Assembly (NCBI RefSeq): GCF_023700755.1
Contig: NZ_JAMKOJ010000006.1
Span: forward strand, 62,001 to 126,000
DNA: 64,000 nt
Direction: 5' to 3'
Source of the DNA: Allorhizobium sonneratiae
Lineage (GTDB): Bacteria; Pseudomonadota; Alphaproteobacteria; Rhizobiales; Rhizobiaceae
Position 1 is the first letter of the stretch; each line of letters begins with the position of its first letter. Under the pieces are notes generated by a model. The model saw only the letters and a list, made by a program, of their open reading frames with translations, ran no database searches and was not told where the DNA came from. Shown here in pieces: positions 25,817 to 35,081 of the stretch. The position numbers and the translations under genes are program-made.

Positions 25817-26839
25817 TTATTCCGCTTTGGCAGCCAGTGCTTTTTCAGCCAGGACCTGAGCTTTCAGCGCAATCTCCATCGCCTTGAAGCAATGGGCCTG
25901 CGGCATGGCGGTTTCGGTGCGGTTGCGGATATCCTCCAGCAATTGCCGCCCATAGGGCCGCTCCACGGCGCTGCAATCGATGTGGCGGGTGCCGGTTTTA
26001 TCTGTGAGGAAAAGATGATCCTTGCCGGGACGGCCTTCGACATCGATATATTTGCGCAGTTCGATCGTGCCTTCCGTGCCGAGAATGAAGAGCCGCCCGT
26101 CGCCCCAGACCGGCAGTCCCTCGGGCGTATACCAGTCAACGCGGATATAGCCGGTGGCCCGCCCGGTGGTAAGATGAATATCGCCGTAATCCTGTAGACC
26201 CGGCTTGTCGGGATGGTTGCGGTTGGCAACGGTGGCCGACAGGATTTCGGCATCCTCGGCCCCGGTAAAGAAAAGAAACTGTTCGCATTGATGCGAGGCA
26301 ATGTCGGTGAGAATGCCGCCATAGGAAGCGCGGTCGAAAAACCACTCCGGTCGTTGCGGTTTGCGGATGCGATGCGGCCCGAGCCCGGTGGTGTGGATCA
26401 CCTCGCCAATGGCGCCGGCCTTGACCAGTTCGCCCGCCTTGACGGTGCAGGCGGTCTCGAAATGCTCGGAATAGAGAATGGAGAGAATGCGCCCGGTCTC
26501 GGCCTGCACCTGTCTCAGTTCCGCCAGTTGTTCAAGGCTGGTCGCACCCGGCTTATCCAGCATCACATCCTTGCCATGACGCATGGCAGTGACGGCAATG
26601 CCAGCGCGTTTTGCCGGAATGGCGGCGGAGAGCACCAGCGCAATCGAGCCATCCTCCAGAATGCCGGAGGGATCGGCAACCCGCTTTGCCTCAGGATAGC
26701 GGCGCATGAATTCTGCGGTCAGCGCATTGTCTGCGGCATGAAAGGCGGCAAGCTCGGCGCCCGCCTCCAGCATGAAGGTGACCTGACCGAAGATATGGTC
26801 ATGATCGATGCCGATCACGCCGAAACGAATGGGGTCCAT
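25817..26839 (-). CDS. Gfo/Idh/MocA-family oxidoreductase
   Basis: Second dehydrogenase-like protein of the operon, 340 residues. The Rossmann start reads FGVIGIDHDHIFGQ, which departs from GxGxxG (the third Gly is replaced), and the canonical EKP motif appears as LDKPGATSLEQ near residue 95. The C-terminal domain includes GGILTDIASHQCEQFLFFTG, with the His expected at the active site. The altered nucleotide loop could mean changed cofactor handling. RBS AAGGAG precedes the ATG. It is upstream of the other Gfo/Idh gene and after the two permease genes. Confidence 0.85.
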   Translation of the reverse strand: MDPIRFGVIGIDHDHIFGQVTFMLEAGAELAAFHAADNALTAEFMRRYPEAKRVADPSGILEDGSIALVLSAAIPAKRAGIAVTAMRHGKDVMLDKPGATSLEQLAELRQVQAETGRILSILYSEHFETACTVKAGELVKAGAIGEVIHTTGLGPHRIRKPQRPEWFFDRASYGGILTDIASHQCEQFLFFTGAEDAEILSATVANRNHPDKPGLQDYGDIHLTTGRATGYIRVDWYTPEGLPVWGDGRLFILGTEGTIELRKYIDVEGRPGKDHLFLTDKTGTRHIDCSAVERPYGRQLLEDIRNRTETAMPQAHCFKAMEIALKAQVLAEKALAAKAE

Positions 26840-26861
26840 GGATAACTCCTTAGAATAATGT

Positions 26862-27743
26862 TCAGCGCTTGAGACCGGATGTGGCGATGCCGTTGATCAA
26901 AAGGCGCTGGAAGAACAGGAAAATCAGGAAGACCGGCACGAGCGACAGGCTGGACATGGCAAACAGTCCGCTCCAGTCGGAACTGCCGGTCGAATCGACG
27001 AAGGAGCGCAGACCGAGCTGCACGGTGTAGGAACTGGTATCGCTCAGATAGATCAGCGGACCGAAGAAATCGTCCCAGGTCCAGATGAAGGTAAAGATGG
27101 CCGCCGTGGCCAGAACCGGCAGCGACAGCGGCATCATGATCCGCCAGTAGATGCGCCAGGGGCTGCATCCATCCATCATTGCCGCCTCATCCAGCTCACG
27201 CGGAATGCCGCGGAAAAACTGCACCATCAGAAAGATGAAGAAGGCATCCACCGCCAGGAATTTCGGCACCACCAGCGGCAGGATGGTGTTGACCCATCCC
27301 AGCTTCAGAAACAGGATATATTGCGGGATCAGCGTGACATGATAGGGCAGCATCAGGGTGCCGAGCATCAGCGCAAACCAGAAGGACCGGCCCTTAAACT
27401 GCAAGCGGGCAAAAGCGTAAGCGGCCAGCGAGCAGGAAAACACATTGCCGATCACCGACAGCACCGAAATCACCAGGGAATTCCAGAAATAGGTGCCGAA
27501 ACCGATCTGCGTGCCATGCCAGCCGCGCCAATAGGCGCTGAAATCCAGATGTTTCGGCAGAAGTGCCGCCTGACCGAAAATCTGGCTCTGATCCTTCAGC
27601 GAGCCGGAAATCATCCACAGCAGCGGGTAAAGCATCAGTAGCGATACGGCGATCAGCACCGCATGGATGGCAAGTGACATGAGCGGATGACGTTTTGCTG
27701 CGCCATCCGGTCCGCTGGCAAGGGAAACGCTTGCATCAGTCAT
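26862..27743 (-). CDS. Carbohydrate ABC permease (MalG-like, CUT1)
   Basis: Inner-membrane permease of about 293 residues, six predicted membrane segments. The EAA loop is visible in IPRELDEAAMMDGCSPWRIY near residue 190. I place the start at 27743, where ATG overlaps the last codons of the upstream permease by 8 bp; a longer frame to 27797 runs inside that gene. It pairs with the MalF-like permease at 27736. Confidence 0.9.
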   Translation of the reverse strand: MTDASVSLASGPDGAAKRHPLMSLAIHAVLIAVSLLMLYPLLWMISGSLKDQSQIFGQAALLPKHLDFSAYWRGWHGTQIGFGTYFWNSLVISVLSVIGNVFSCSLAAYAFARLQFKGRSFWFALMLGTLMLPYHVTLIPQYILFLKLGWVNTILPLVVPKFLAVDAFFIFLMVQFFRGIPRELDEAAMMDGCSPWRIYWRIMMPLSLPVLATAAIFTFIWTWDDFFGPLIYLSDTSSYTVQLGLRSFVDSTGSSDWSGLFAMSSLSLVPVFLIFLFFQRLLINGIATSGLKR

Positions 27744-28701
27744 CGTAATGCACCCAATAGCGTGAGGACAGGAAGGAGAAAGCGGTGAACAGCGCAATAA
27801 TCACCACCAGAATCCAGGCCAGCGCCGCCGCATAGCCCATGCGGAAAAAGCCGAAGGCTTCCTGATAGAGATAGAGCGTGTAAAACAGGGTCGAATTGAT
27901 CGGTCCGCCCGTGCCGGAGGAAATCACATAGGCCGGCGTGAAGGCCTTGAAGGCATCGATGGTCTGCACCACCGCATTGAAGAAGATCACCGGTGTCAAC
28001 AGTGGCAGCGTGATCTTGAAGAACATGCGCAGTTTCGAGGCCCCGTCGAGGCTTGCCGCCTCATACATATCGGTCGGGATCTGACGGAGCCCGGCCAGAA
28101 AGATGATCATCGGCGAACCGAACTGCCAGATCGCCAGCACCACCAGCGTGTAAAGCGAATAATCAGGGTTGGAGATCCAGCTCGGCCCTTCGATGCCGAA
28201 GAGGTTCCACAAGGCGACATTGACAAGACCATCGCCATCGAACAATTGCCGCCAGACCACGGCAATCGCCACGCTCGAGCCCAAAAGCGACGGCAGATAG
28301 AAAATCGCCCGATAGACCGGCAGACCGCGAATGCCGCGATTGAGCGCCAGCGCCACAAGCAGGGCGAAAACCAGCTTCAGCGGCACCGACAGGATGACGT
28401 AAAGCAGGGTTACCTGCATGGAGGCGATGAATTTTCCATCCGCCGTGGCGATGCGCACATAATTGGCTAGGCCGACGAAATTCGGCGCTTGCAGCAGGTT
28501 GTAATCGGTCAGCGACAGCCAGAGCGAGATCAATGCCGGACCAAGCGTGAGGCCAAGAAAGCCGACAAACCAGGGCAGCAGGAAGAGATAGCCCGGCCCA
28601 TTGCGGGAAAGGGCGCTTCGCCAGCGCGGCGTCCTGATGCCATAGGGAACCGTCTGGTTGACGCGTGACGCGCCAACCATGCTTGAAGCCTGCGGTGCCA
28701 T
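27736..28701 (-). CDS. Carbohydrate ABC permease (MalF-like, CUT1)
   Basis: Permease of 321 residues with the first membrane segment YLFLLPWFVGFLGLTLGPAL and an EAA loop in IPTDMYEAASLDGASKLRMF. The gene follows the binding-protein gene by 4 bp and overlaps the next permease. Family members import mono- to oligosaccharides; with a GH38 mannosidase across the divergent promoter, a mannose-containing glycoside is the best guess. Confidence 0.9.
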   Translation of the reverse strand: MAPQASSMVGASRVNQTVPYGIRTPRWRSALSRNGPGYLFLLPWFVGFLGLTLGPALISLWLSLTDYNLLQAPNFVGLANYVRIATADGKFIASMQVTLLYVILSVPLKLVFALLVALALNRGIRGLPVYRAIFYLPSLLGSSVAIAVVWRQLFDGDGLVNVALWNLFGIEGPSWISNPDYSLYTLVVLAIWQFGSPMIIFLAGLRQIPTDMYEAASLDGASKLRMFFKITLPLLTPVIFFNAVVQTIDAFKAFTPAYVISSGTGGPINSTLFYTLYLYQEAFGFFRMGYAAALAWILVVIIALFTAFSFLSSRYWVHYDD

Positions 28702-28705
28702 GGGT

Positions 28706-29989
28706 TCAACCCCGTTTCAGATTGGATGCGGCCTGATCGACAAATTTGGCCGCGCCTTGTTCGGGAGAGAGGCGACCGAAACCGACCTCTTCCGCCACCC
28801 GCTTCAGCGTCAGCTGGTTTTCGCCCGCACCATTCGGCGGCGGCGGCGGCAGCGGGCAGACATGCTTGGACAGTTCATCGATATAGGCCAGGATTTTCTT
28901 GCCCTCGTCGCTCAGTGTGGGCGTCAGCATATCGCGGATTTTCTTGGAAGCTGGAATGCCACGCTCGATGCCGAGCGCCATGGCGCCTTCTTTTTCCTCG
29001 ACGAGAAAATTGATGAAATCGACCGCCGCATCCTTGTTGGCCGAGGTGGCCGACACCGAAATCAGCATGGATGGCTTCAGATATTGCCCCGGCTTGCCGC
29101 CCTTGGTTTCGGGATAGGCCGACAGTGCCAGCGGCTCCTTCACCACGCCCTGAAAGGCGATGAACTGGTTTGAATTGGCAAAGCCGACCGCCACCTTGTT
29201 GAGGGTCAGCAGATTGGTTTCCACCGTCAGCTGGTCCAGCGCCTGAACATCGGCCGGCGGACAGGCCTTGATCTGGCGCATATGCGCCCAGAATTTGAAG
29301 AAATCGGTGATATCGGCCTCGTTATAGCCGATCTTGCCATCTGCCGTATAAAGCAGCTTGCCATGCTGCTGCAGCCAGCATTCGAGAATGCCTTCACTGA
29401 CGCTGCCATCCTGCGTGCCGTAAAAGCCCCGGCGTTTTTTCGCCGCCGTCAGCTTGGCACAGACATCGCCATAATCCTCCCAGGTGATGCCGGTATGGGG
29501 CGCATCTAGCCCCGCTTCCTTGAAAGCAGCCATATTGACCATGGAAGCGGTGGAATTGACCCCGAGATTGACGCCGTAAAGCTTACCGTTCACCTTGCCG
29601 GGGTCGATGTTGCTGGCGCCGAAATCCTCGATTTTCAGGCTTTTGCCCATGTAAGGATTGAGGTCAAGCAACGTGCCGCGACGGGCATATTCAAAGAGAT
29701 AGCGATAATCCATCTGGATGATGTCCGGCGCATTGCCGCCAGCCGTCTGGGTGGCAAGCCGGGTCCAGTAATTGTCCCAGCCGAAGCCCTCGCCTTCGAT
29801 GGAGACATCGGGATGAAGCGCCTTATAGGCAGCCATCGCCTTGTAGCTGCGGTCGTTACGCTCTTTCGAACCCCACCAGAGAAAACGCATTTTCGTTGCG
29901 GCAGACGCGGCAGTGCGTCCCATGCCCATGAACACAAGAGAAGCCGCCATGCTTTTCAACACGGCACGCCTGTCGGTCATCATCGCCAT
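28706..29989 (-). CDS. Carbohydrate ABC substrate-binding protein (family 1), possible Tat signal
   Basis: Solute-binding protein of 427 residues. The N-terminus has TDRRAVLKSMAASLVFMGMG, close to a twin-arginine motif, and an alanine-rich cleavage region near residue 30. The mature part begins TKMRFLWWGSKERNDRSYKA and contains GNAPDIIQMDYRYLFEYA, usual for family 1 sugar-binding proteins. GGAG lies 8-9 bases before the ATG at 29989. It is the first gene of the six-gene leftward operon. Confidence 0.9.
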   Translation of the reverse strand: MAMMTDRRAVLKSMAASLVFMGMGRTAASAATKMRFLWWGSKERNDRSYKAMAAYKALHPDVSIEGEGFGWDNYWTRLATQTAGGNAPDIIQMDYRYLFEYARRGTLLDLNPYMGKSLKIEDFGASNIDPGKVNGKLYGVNLGVNSTASMVNMAAFKEAGLDAPHTGITWEDYGDVCAKLTAAKKRRGFYGTQDGSVSEGILECWLQQHGKLLYTADGKIGYNEADITDFFKFWAHMRQIKACPPADVQALDQLTVETNLLTLNKVAVGFANSNQFIAFQGVVKEPLALSAYPETKGGKPGQYLKPSMLISVSATSANKDAAVDFINFLVEEKEGAMALGIERGIPASKKIRDMLTPTLSDEGKKILAYIDELSKHVCPLPPPPPNGAGENQLTLKRVAEEVGFGRLSPEQGAAKFVDQAASNLKRG

Positions 29990-30671
29990 TCTGGTCTCCT
30001 CCCCAGTTTGCAGACGATCAAATCAAGTCGTGCGTCTCATCATCCCGTCACAGCAGACACATATTTCAGACGACATGCACGGACAGGCTGAAGCTGTCCC
30101 TTTTCATAGATCCCGCCTCAGCCATCCCTCCTGACGACTGAAAACAAACGGGAAAGCCAGTCTCGATATGTGTTATCGGCATGCGTTCATCGACATGAAT
30201 GAGACCTTACCAGACACCGTCCCTCAACAGCATCATCGCAGTTTCAGGTTGTCTAGGAAACGCCGCCCTGTCAAGCGACAAAACAGATAAGATGGGCCGA
30301 GATTCGGGAAAAATTAATGAAATAATTTTCATCTCACTGCATTCAGTTAAAAATCAAACTTTTGTCGCATATGCAGCAAATTCGCTTGCAGCGCACAAAA
30401 CCCAAGCTAACGCCCATATGACACTCGGAATTTATTCTCACAAGACGATATTCCACACTCTTAACCCTATAAAATGCGTGTGAACACAGAGAAGGTTTTC
30501 AAAAATTCTTGCATGAGGAATTGACAGAACGATGCTTTCGGCTTGTAGTGCCTGCGTCGTCCGAAACAGTTCTACGGATAGGTTCTCTCTTTAAAATTCA
30601 ATCTTGAGTTGATTTTCGTAGCTGCGGCGACGACCAGTTACAACAGTTGCTGATGGCGGGAGGAGACATCC
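29990..30671. promoter_or_regulatory. Divergent control region of the glycoside locus
   Basis: 682 bp without a convincing gene; the centre (about 30300-30620) is clearly AT-richer than the flanks. It holds an inverted repeat GGACAG-N7-CTGTCC at 30081-30099, an AT-rich dyad ATGAAA-N4-TTTCAT at 30317-30332, and a promoter-like pair described separately. Short open frames here lack ribosome sites. Such a long spacer between an importer operon and a hydrolase operon would suit binding of a sugar-responsive regulator, but none is encoded next to it. Confidence 0.5.
30521..30549 (+). promoter_or_regulatory. Promoter-like -35/-10 pair for the Gfo/Idh-mannosidase genes
   Basis: TTGACA (30521-30526) and TGTAGT (30544-30549) are separated by 17 bp, upstream of the gene starting at 30672. 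The -35 is a perfect sigma-70 hexamer; the -10 is a 3-4 of 6 match. The downstream leader would be about 115 nt. Confidence 0.35.
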
Positions 30672-31937
30672 ATGGCAACGAGGAGGATCAGGCGTTTTGC
30701 GCTTGTGGGCACGGGCCATCGCGCCACCACCATGTGGGGACGTTCGCTTCTGGAAGGATGGAGCGACTATGTCGGCCTTGTGGCACTCTGCGACCTCAAC
30801 CCGTTAAGGGCGGAGCGGTCGCGCGACCATATCGGCGTTCAGGTGCCGATCTATACCGATTTCGACCAGATGATGGCGGAGGTGAAGCCGGAACTGGTGA
30901 TCGTCTGCACCCGCGACGATACCCATGACGAGCTGATCGTCAAGGCAATGGAGGCTGGCGCCGATGTCATCAGCGAAAAGCCGATGACCACCACGGTCGC
31001 CAAGATCAAACGCATTCTGGAGGCGGAAAAACGCACGGGGCGCCGACTTGACGTCTCTTTCAACTATCGCTTCGCTCCGACTTCCGCCAGGATCAAGGAA
31101 TTGCTCAATTCCGGCGTGATCGGTGACGTGACCTCCGTCGATTTCCACTGGTATCTCGATACCAGCCATGGCGCGGATTATTTCCGCCGCTGGCACGCCT
31201 TTAAAGAGCATTCCGGCAGCCTGTTCGTGCATAAGGCCACCCATCATTTCGATCTGTTGAACTGGTATCTCGACAGCGATCCCGATCAGGTTTCCGCCTT
31301 TGCCGACCTCAAACATTACGGCAAGAACGGGCCTTTCCGGGGAACGCGCTGTCGCACCTGTCCGCACAAGGCGGAATGCGACCATTATGTCGATATGCGG
31401 GAAAACCCGCTTTACGAAGCACTTTATGAAGAGCCTTCGGCACTGGACGGCTATGTGCGCGACGCCTGCGTGTTTCGTGAGGAGATCGACATTCCCGATA
31501 CGATGGTGACGAATGTCCGCTATCAGAACGGCGTCACCGTCTCCTATTCGCTCAACACCTATATGCCGATCGAGGGCCATCACATCGCCTTCAATGGGCA
31601 TAAGGGTCGCATTGAGCTGCGTCAGTATGAAAAACAGCCCTGGACGGAACCGCCCGCCGATGAAATCGTGGTGATGCGCAATTTCGGGCCAGCAGAGCGC
31701 ATATGGGTGCCGCATTCTTCCGGCGGTCATTATGGCGGTGACGACCGGCTGCGCAACATGCTGATGAAGCCGGGGCTCAACGATGAACTGCGCCAGCGCG
31801 CCGGTTCCAGAGCGGGCGCCATGTCGGTGCTGTGCGGCATTGCCGCGCTGGAAAGCTCGAAACGAGGCTCTCCCGTCGCCATCTCCGAGATCTGGGGGGA
31901 GGATAACGGCATCGGCCTTCTGGACCGGATCGATTGA
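30672..31937 (+). CDS. Gfo/Idh/MocA-family oxidoreductase with a four-Cys insertion
   Basis: Dehydrogenase-like protein of 421 residues, longer than the two others in the locus. Nucleotide loop LVGTGHRATTMWG near residue 12, the family motif SEKPMTTTVAK near 98, and the C-terminal domain His pair in HKATHHFDLLNWYL. Unlike its neighbours it has an inserted CRTCPHKAEC segment near 225, with a further Cys about 29 residues later (RDACVF), a possible metal-binding set; similar Cys insertions exist in other Gfo/Idh proteins, but I know of no settled role. GGAGGAGAC precedes the ATG. The mannosidase gene follows after 42 bp, suggesting one transcript. Confidence 0.88.
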   Translation: MATRRIRRFALVGTGHRATTMWGRSLLEGWSDYVGLVALCDLNPLRAERSRDHIGVQVPIYTDFDQMMAEVKPELVIVCTRDDTHDELIVKAMEAGADVISEKPMTTTVAKIKRILEAEKRTGRRLDVSFNYRFAPTSARIKELLNSGVIGDVTSVDFHWYLDTSHGADYFRRWHAFKEHSGSLFVHKATHHFDLLNWYLDSDPDQVSAFADLKHYGKNGPFRGTRCRTCPHKAECDHYVDMRENPLYEALYEEPSALDGYVRDACVFREEIDIPDTMVTNVRYQNGVTVSYSLNTYMPIEGHHIAFNGHKGRIELRQYEKQPWTEPPADEIVVMRNFGPAERIWVPHSSGGHYGGDDRLRNMLMKPGLNDELRQRAGSRAGAMSVLCGIAALESSKRGSPVAISEIWGEDNGIGLLDRID

Positions 31938-31979
31938 GGTCCTCTCCCCTGACATATTGACCGAACGGACCGTCGTTTC

Positions 31980-34900
31980 ATGAAGCGTTTTCGTAAACTC
32001 GATCATCTTTTGAGCCGCCTCCGGGAACGGATCTTCATCCCTCTGGATCTCCCTGTTCCGCTTGTCTTCCGCCCCGCCCGGGCGGAGGAGCGGCAGGCGG
32101 TGGTGGCGGGTGGTCGTCAGGGCTGGAGACCGGTCGATCGCGACCTGATCTGGGGTGAGCCCGACGGCTATTACTGGTTCTCCGGCAGCGTCTGCCTGCC
32201 GGAAGAGGTGGCAGGAAAACGAGTGGCGGTGCGCATTGAAGCCGCCTTCGGCTCGGTCATGGGACGCAGCGATCCGCAATGTCTCGTGCGGATCAATGGC
32301 CGGATCGTGCAGGGCGGCGACGGCAATCACCGGGAATTTCTGCTGACGGCGCAAGCAAAGCCCGGCGAGGATTTCGACATTCTGATCGAAGCCGGCACCA
32401 TTGAGGATCGCCGCCAGCTTGGTTTCGGCTGTTCCCTGCATGTCCATGACCTTGCGGTCGAAGAGCTTTACTACGATCTGAAAGTGCCGCTCGATGTCGC
32501 CCGGCTTCTGGCGGAGGACGATCCACGCCGCCACTTCATTCTGGCCCGGTTGAATGCGGCATTGGACAGGCTCGACCTGCGACCCGGCGATGAAGACAGG
32601 TTTTATCAATCCGTAGAAAGGGCGAAAACCATCGCCGACGGGATCTATGCCGCGGTGGATTTTGCCGAAAAGCCGGTCATGACCGCCACGGGTCATACCC
32701 ATATCGATGTCGCATGGCTGTGGCGGGTGCGCGAAACACGGCAGAAAATGGCCCGCTCCATGGCAACCGCGCTGGCGCTGATGCAGGATTTTCCCGATTA
32801 CCGCTTCATGTATAACCAATGCCTGCTGCTCGATTATCTGGAAGAGGATTATCCGGAGCTTTTCAGCCGGATCAGAACAGAGGTCGAGGCGGGACGCTTC
32901 GAGATCGAAGGTGCACTCTGGCTGGAACCGGATGTCAACATCACCGGGGCAGAAGCGCTGGTGCGTCATATTCTCTACGGCGTGCGCTACCATCTTGCAA
33001 AATTCGGCGTCCGTCCCCGAATGATCTGGCTGCCGGACACCTTTGGCTATTCTGCGGCGCTGCCGCAGCTGATGGAAAAAGCCGGACTGGACATGTTCGT
33101 CACCCATAAACTGTCATGGAACGACACCAACCGCATGCCGGAAGAGATCCTGTTCTGGCAGGGCATCGATGGCAGCCGCGTGCCCGCCTATTTCCTCACC
33201 ACCCAGACCTATGACGCCAAGGGGTTCAACACCACCTATTGCCCGGATCTCAAACCTACCCACGTCATGGGCGCGTGGCGCAGGCACGGGCAGCAGGCGA
33301 CGAATTCCGAACTGTTTCTCGTCTATGGCCATGGCGATGGCGGCGGTGGTCCGACACGGGAAATGCTGCATACGATCCGGCGGATGGAGCGTGGCATTCC
33401 CGGCTGCCCAAAGATCGATCACGCACCGATGCGACCCTTCTTCGAGCGGCTGATTGCCCGGATGCAGGCAAGCCCGCAGGCCTATCCGGTCTGGGTGGGC
33501 GAGCTTTATGCCGAGTTTCACCGTGGCACGCTGACCTCGGTTGCCAGGAACAAGCGCAACAACCGACAGGCCGAACTTGCACTGCGCGAACTGGAAATGC
33601 TGGCGGTGATTGCCCGGGAGCGCTGTGGACACCCCTATCCGGCTGAAGAGATCCGGCGGCTTTGGGATATCGTTCTGCTCAACCAGTTTCACGATATTCT
33701 GCCCGGCTCATCGATCGGCGCGGTCTATGACGACAGCGACCGGGATTATCAGCAGTTTTTCGAGGCCGCCGAACGTCTGCGGCGCGCGCTTTTCGCCATC
33801 CTCAGCCCTGCGCCTCTTTGCCTTTTCAACGCCACGGCACGGCCCCGTTCCGGTCTCGCTCTGTCAGATAAAAGCTTTGCCGCCGAACATGAGCAACGCC
33901 TCACTGCCGCCGATGGCAGCAGGCCCTATGCCATCGCCGTCACCGACCTGCCGCCGCTGGCGCTTGCCGATCCGAGGACCTGCCTCAAACCCGTGCGAGA
34001 AACACCGGAACTGACGGTCTCCACCACCCGTCTGGCCAATTCCCGTCTCAGTCTCGATTTCGACGAGAAAGGACGGATTGTCGCGATTATCGACCGCAAA
34101 ACAGGCCGCAACATCCTGCCTGCCGGGGCAATTGCCAACCGCTTGACCGCCTTTCGCGACATGCCCGCCCAGTTTGACGCCTGGGATATCGATGATGATT
34201 TCGAGGATCAAAGCTACGAGATCGACAGGCTCGTCAGTGTCGAGGTGGTGGAGAAAGGACCGCTGCGCGCCGCCATCCGGTTCGAATGGCGCTATGAGCG
34301 CTCCCGAATCGTGGAAATCATCGCGCTGGAAGCCGATGCGCGTCAGGTGGAGTTCGACTGTTTCATTGACTGGCATGAACACAACACGCTGCTTAAGACC
34401 GCCTTTCCGCTCGATCTTCAAACCGATGCCGTCGAGGCTGAGATCCAGTTCGGCCATGTGCGCCGGGCAAACCATCGTAACACGTCCTGGGAACGGGCAC
34501 GGTTTGAATGTTCAATGCAGCGCTGGGTCGGACTGCGTGAACCGGATTGCGGTGTCGCCCTGCTCAATGACTGCAAATACGGCTACGATGCCCGTGACAA
34601 CACCATCCGCCTGACGCTGCTGCGCTCTCCAACCTATCCCTGGGCCGAGGCCGATCAGGGCGAACATCGGTTGCGCTACGGGCTTTTCATCCATGATGGC
34701 GATATTGCCGACGTGCATGAGGCCGCAGAAGATTTCAACCTGCCGCTGATTGTCATGCATGACTTACCTTCTGAGGCCCAGGCTCCCTCGCCTCAGCTGA
34801 TCAGGCTGGAAACACCGGGCGTCGGGCTTGAAGCGATCAAGGCGGCGGAAGAAGGCGCCAGTGTCATCGTTCGGCTGTTTGAAACCACCGGCCAGAGACG

Positions 34901-35081
34901 GATAGCCCAGATTGCCGTCGATGCGGATTTTACGCAGGTCTTCCGCGTCGATCTGCTGGAAGAGCGGCAGGAAGAGCTTGCTCTCGACAAGGGCCGTCTC
35001 ACCCTTGCCCTTCGCCCCTTCGAAATCGTCAGCCTCGAAATGCTCCAAGGGCATGGCCTGCCCGGTCAGGTTTGCGACTGA
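31980..35081 (+). CDS. GH38 alpha-mannosidase
   Basis: Retaining alpha-mannosidase of 1,033 residues. The catalytic alpha/beta domain holds the zinc ligands HTHIDVAW (H239, H241, D243), the nucleophile Asp353 in WLPDTFGYSA and the later metal ligand region FHDILPGSSI (H571, D572). The middle three-helix and C-terminal beta domains follow to the end. No signal peptide is evident, so it should act in the cytoplasm on imported mannosides. It is downstream of the four-Cys dehydrogenase and opposite the sugar importer. Its last 53 bp overlap the end of the convergent RND gene. Specificity (alpha-1,2/1,3/1,6, or a substituted mannoside) is open. Confidence 0.93.
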   Translation: MKRFRKLDHLLSRLRERIFIPLDLPVPLVFRPARAEERQAVVAGGRQGWRPVDRDLIWGEPDGYYWFSGSVCLPEEVAGKRVAVRIEAAFGSVMGRSDPQCLVRINGRIVQGGDGNHREFLLTAQAKPGEDFDILIEAGTIEDRRQLGFGCSLHVHDLAVEELYYDLKVPLDVARLLAEDDPRRHFILARLNAALDRLDLRPGDEDRFYQSVERAKTIADGIYAAVDFAEKPVMTATGHTHIDVAWLWRVRETRQKMARSMATALALMQDFPDYRFMYNQCLLLDYLEEDYPELFSRIRTEVEAGRFEIEGALWLEPDVNITGAEALVRHILYGVRYHLAKFGVRPRMIWLPDTFGYSAALPQLMEKAGLDMFVTHKLSWNDTNRMPEEILFWQGIDGSRVPAYFLTTQTYDAKGFNTTYCPDLKPTHVMGAWRRHGQQATNSELFLVYGHGDGGGGPTREMLHTIRRMERGIPGCPKIDHAPMRPFFERLIARMQASPQAYPVWVGELYAEFHRGTLTSVARNKRNNRQAELALRELEMLAVIARERCGHPYPAEEIRRLWDIVLLNQFHDILPGSSIGAVYDDSDRDYQQFFEAAERLRRALFAILSPAPLCLFNATARPRSGLALSDKSFAAEHEQRLTAADGSRPYAIAVTDLPPLALADPRTCLKPVRETPELTVSTTRLANSRLSLDFDEKGRIVAIIDRKTGRNILPAGAIANRLTAFRDMPAQFDAWDIDDDFEDQSYEIDRLVSVEVVEKGPLRAAIRFEWRYERSRIVEIIALEADARQVEFDCFIDWHEHNTLLKTAFPLDLQTDAVEAEIQFGHVRRANHRNTSWERARFECSMQRWVGLREPDCGVALLNDCKYGYDARDNTIRLTLLRSPTYPWAEADQGEHRLRYGLFIHDGDIADVHEAAEDFNLPLIVMHDLPSEAQAPSPQLIRLETPGVGLEAIKAAEEGASVIVRLFETTGQRRIAQIAVDADFTQVFRVDLLEERQEELALDKGRLTLALRPFEIVSLEMLQGHGLPGQVCD

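Noticed and set aside
30199-30483. 94-codon open frame in the glycoside control region
   Set aside because: No ribosome site, low-complexity composition and overlap with promoter-like dyads; not supportable as a gene.
30804-33107. 767-codon open frame on the minus strand
   Set aside because: It is antisense to the four-Cys dehydrogenase and the GH38 catalytic domain, both of which have strong motifs; no ribosome site or recognisable protein.
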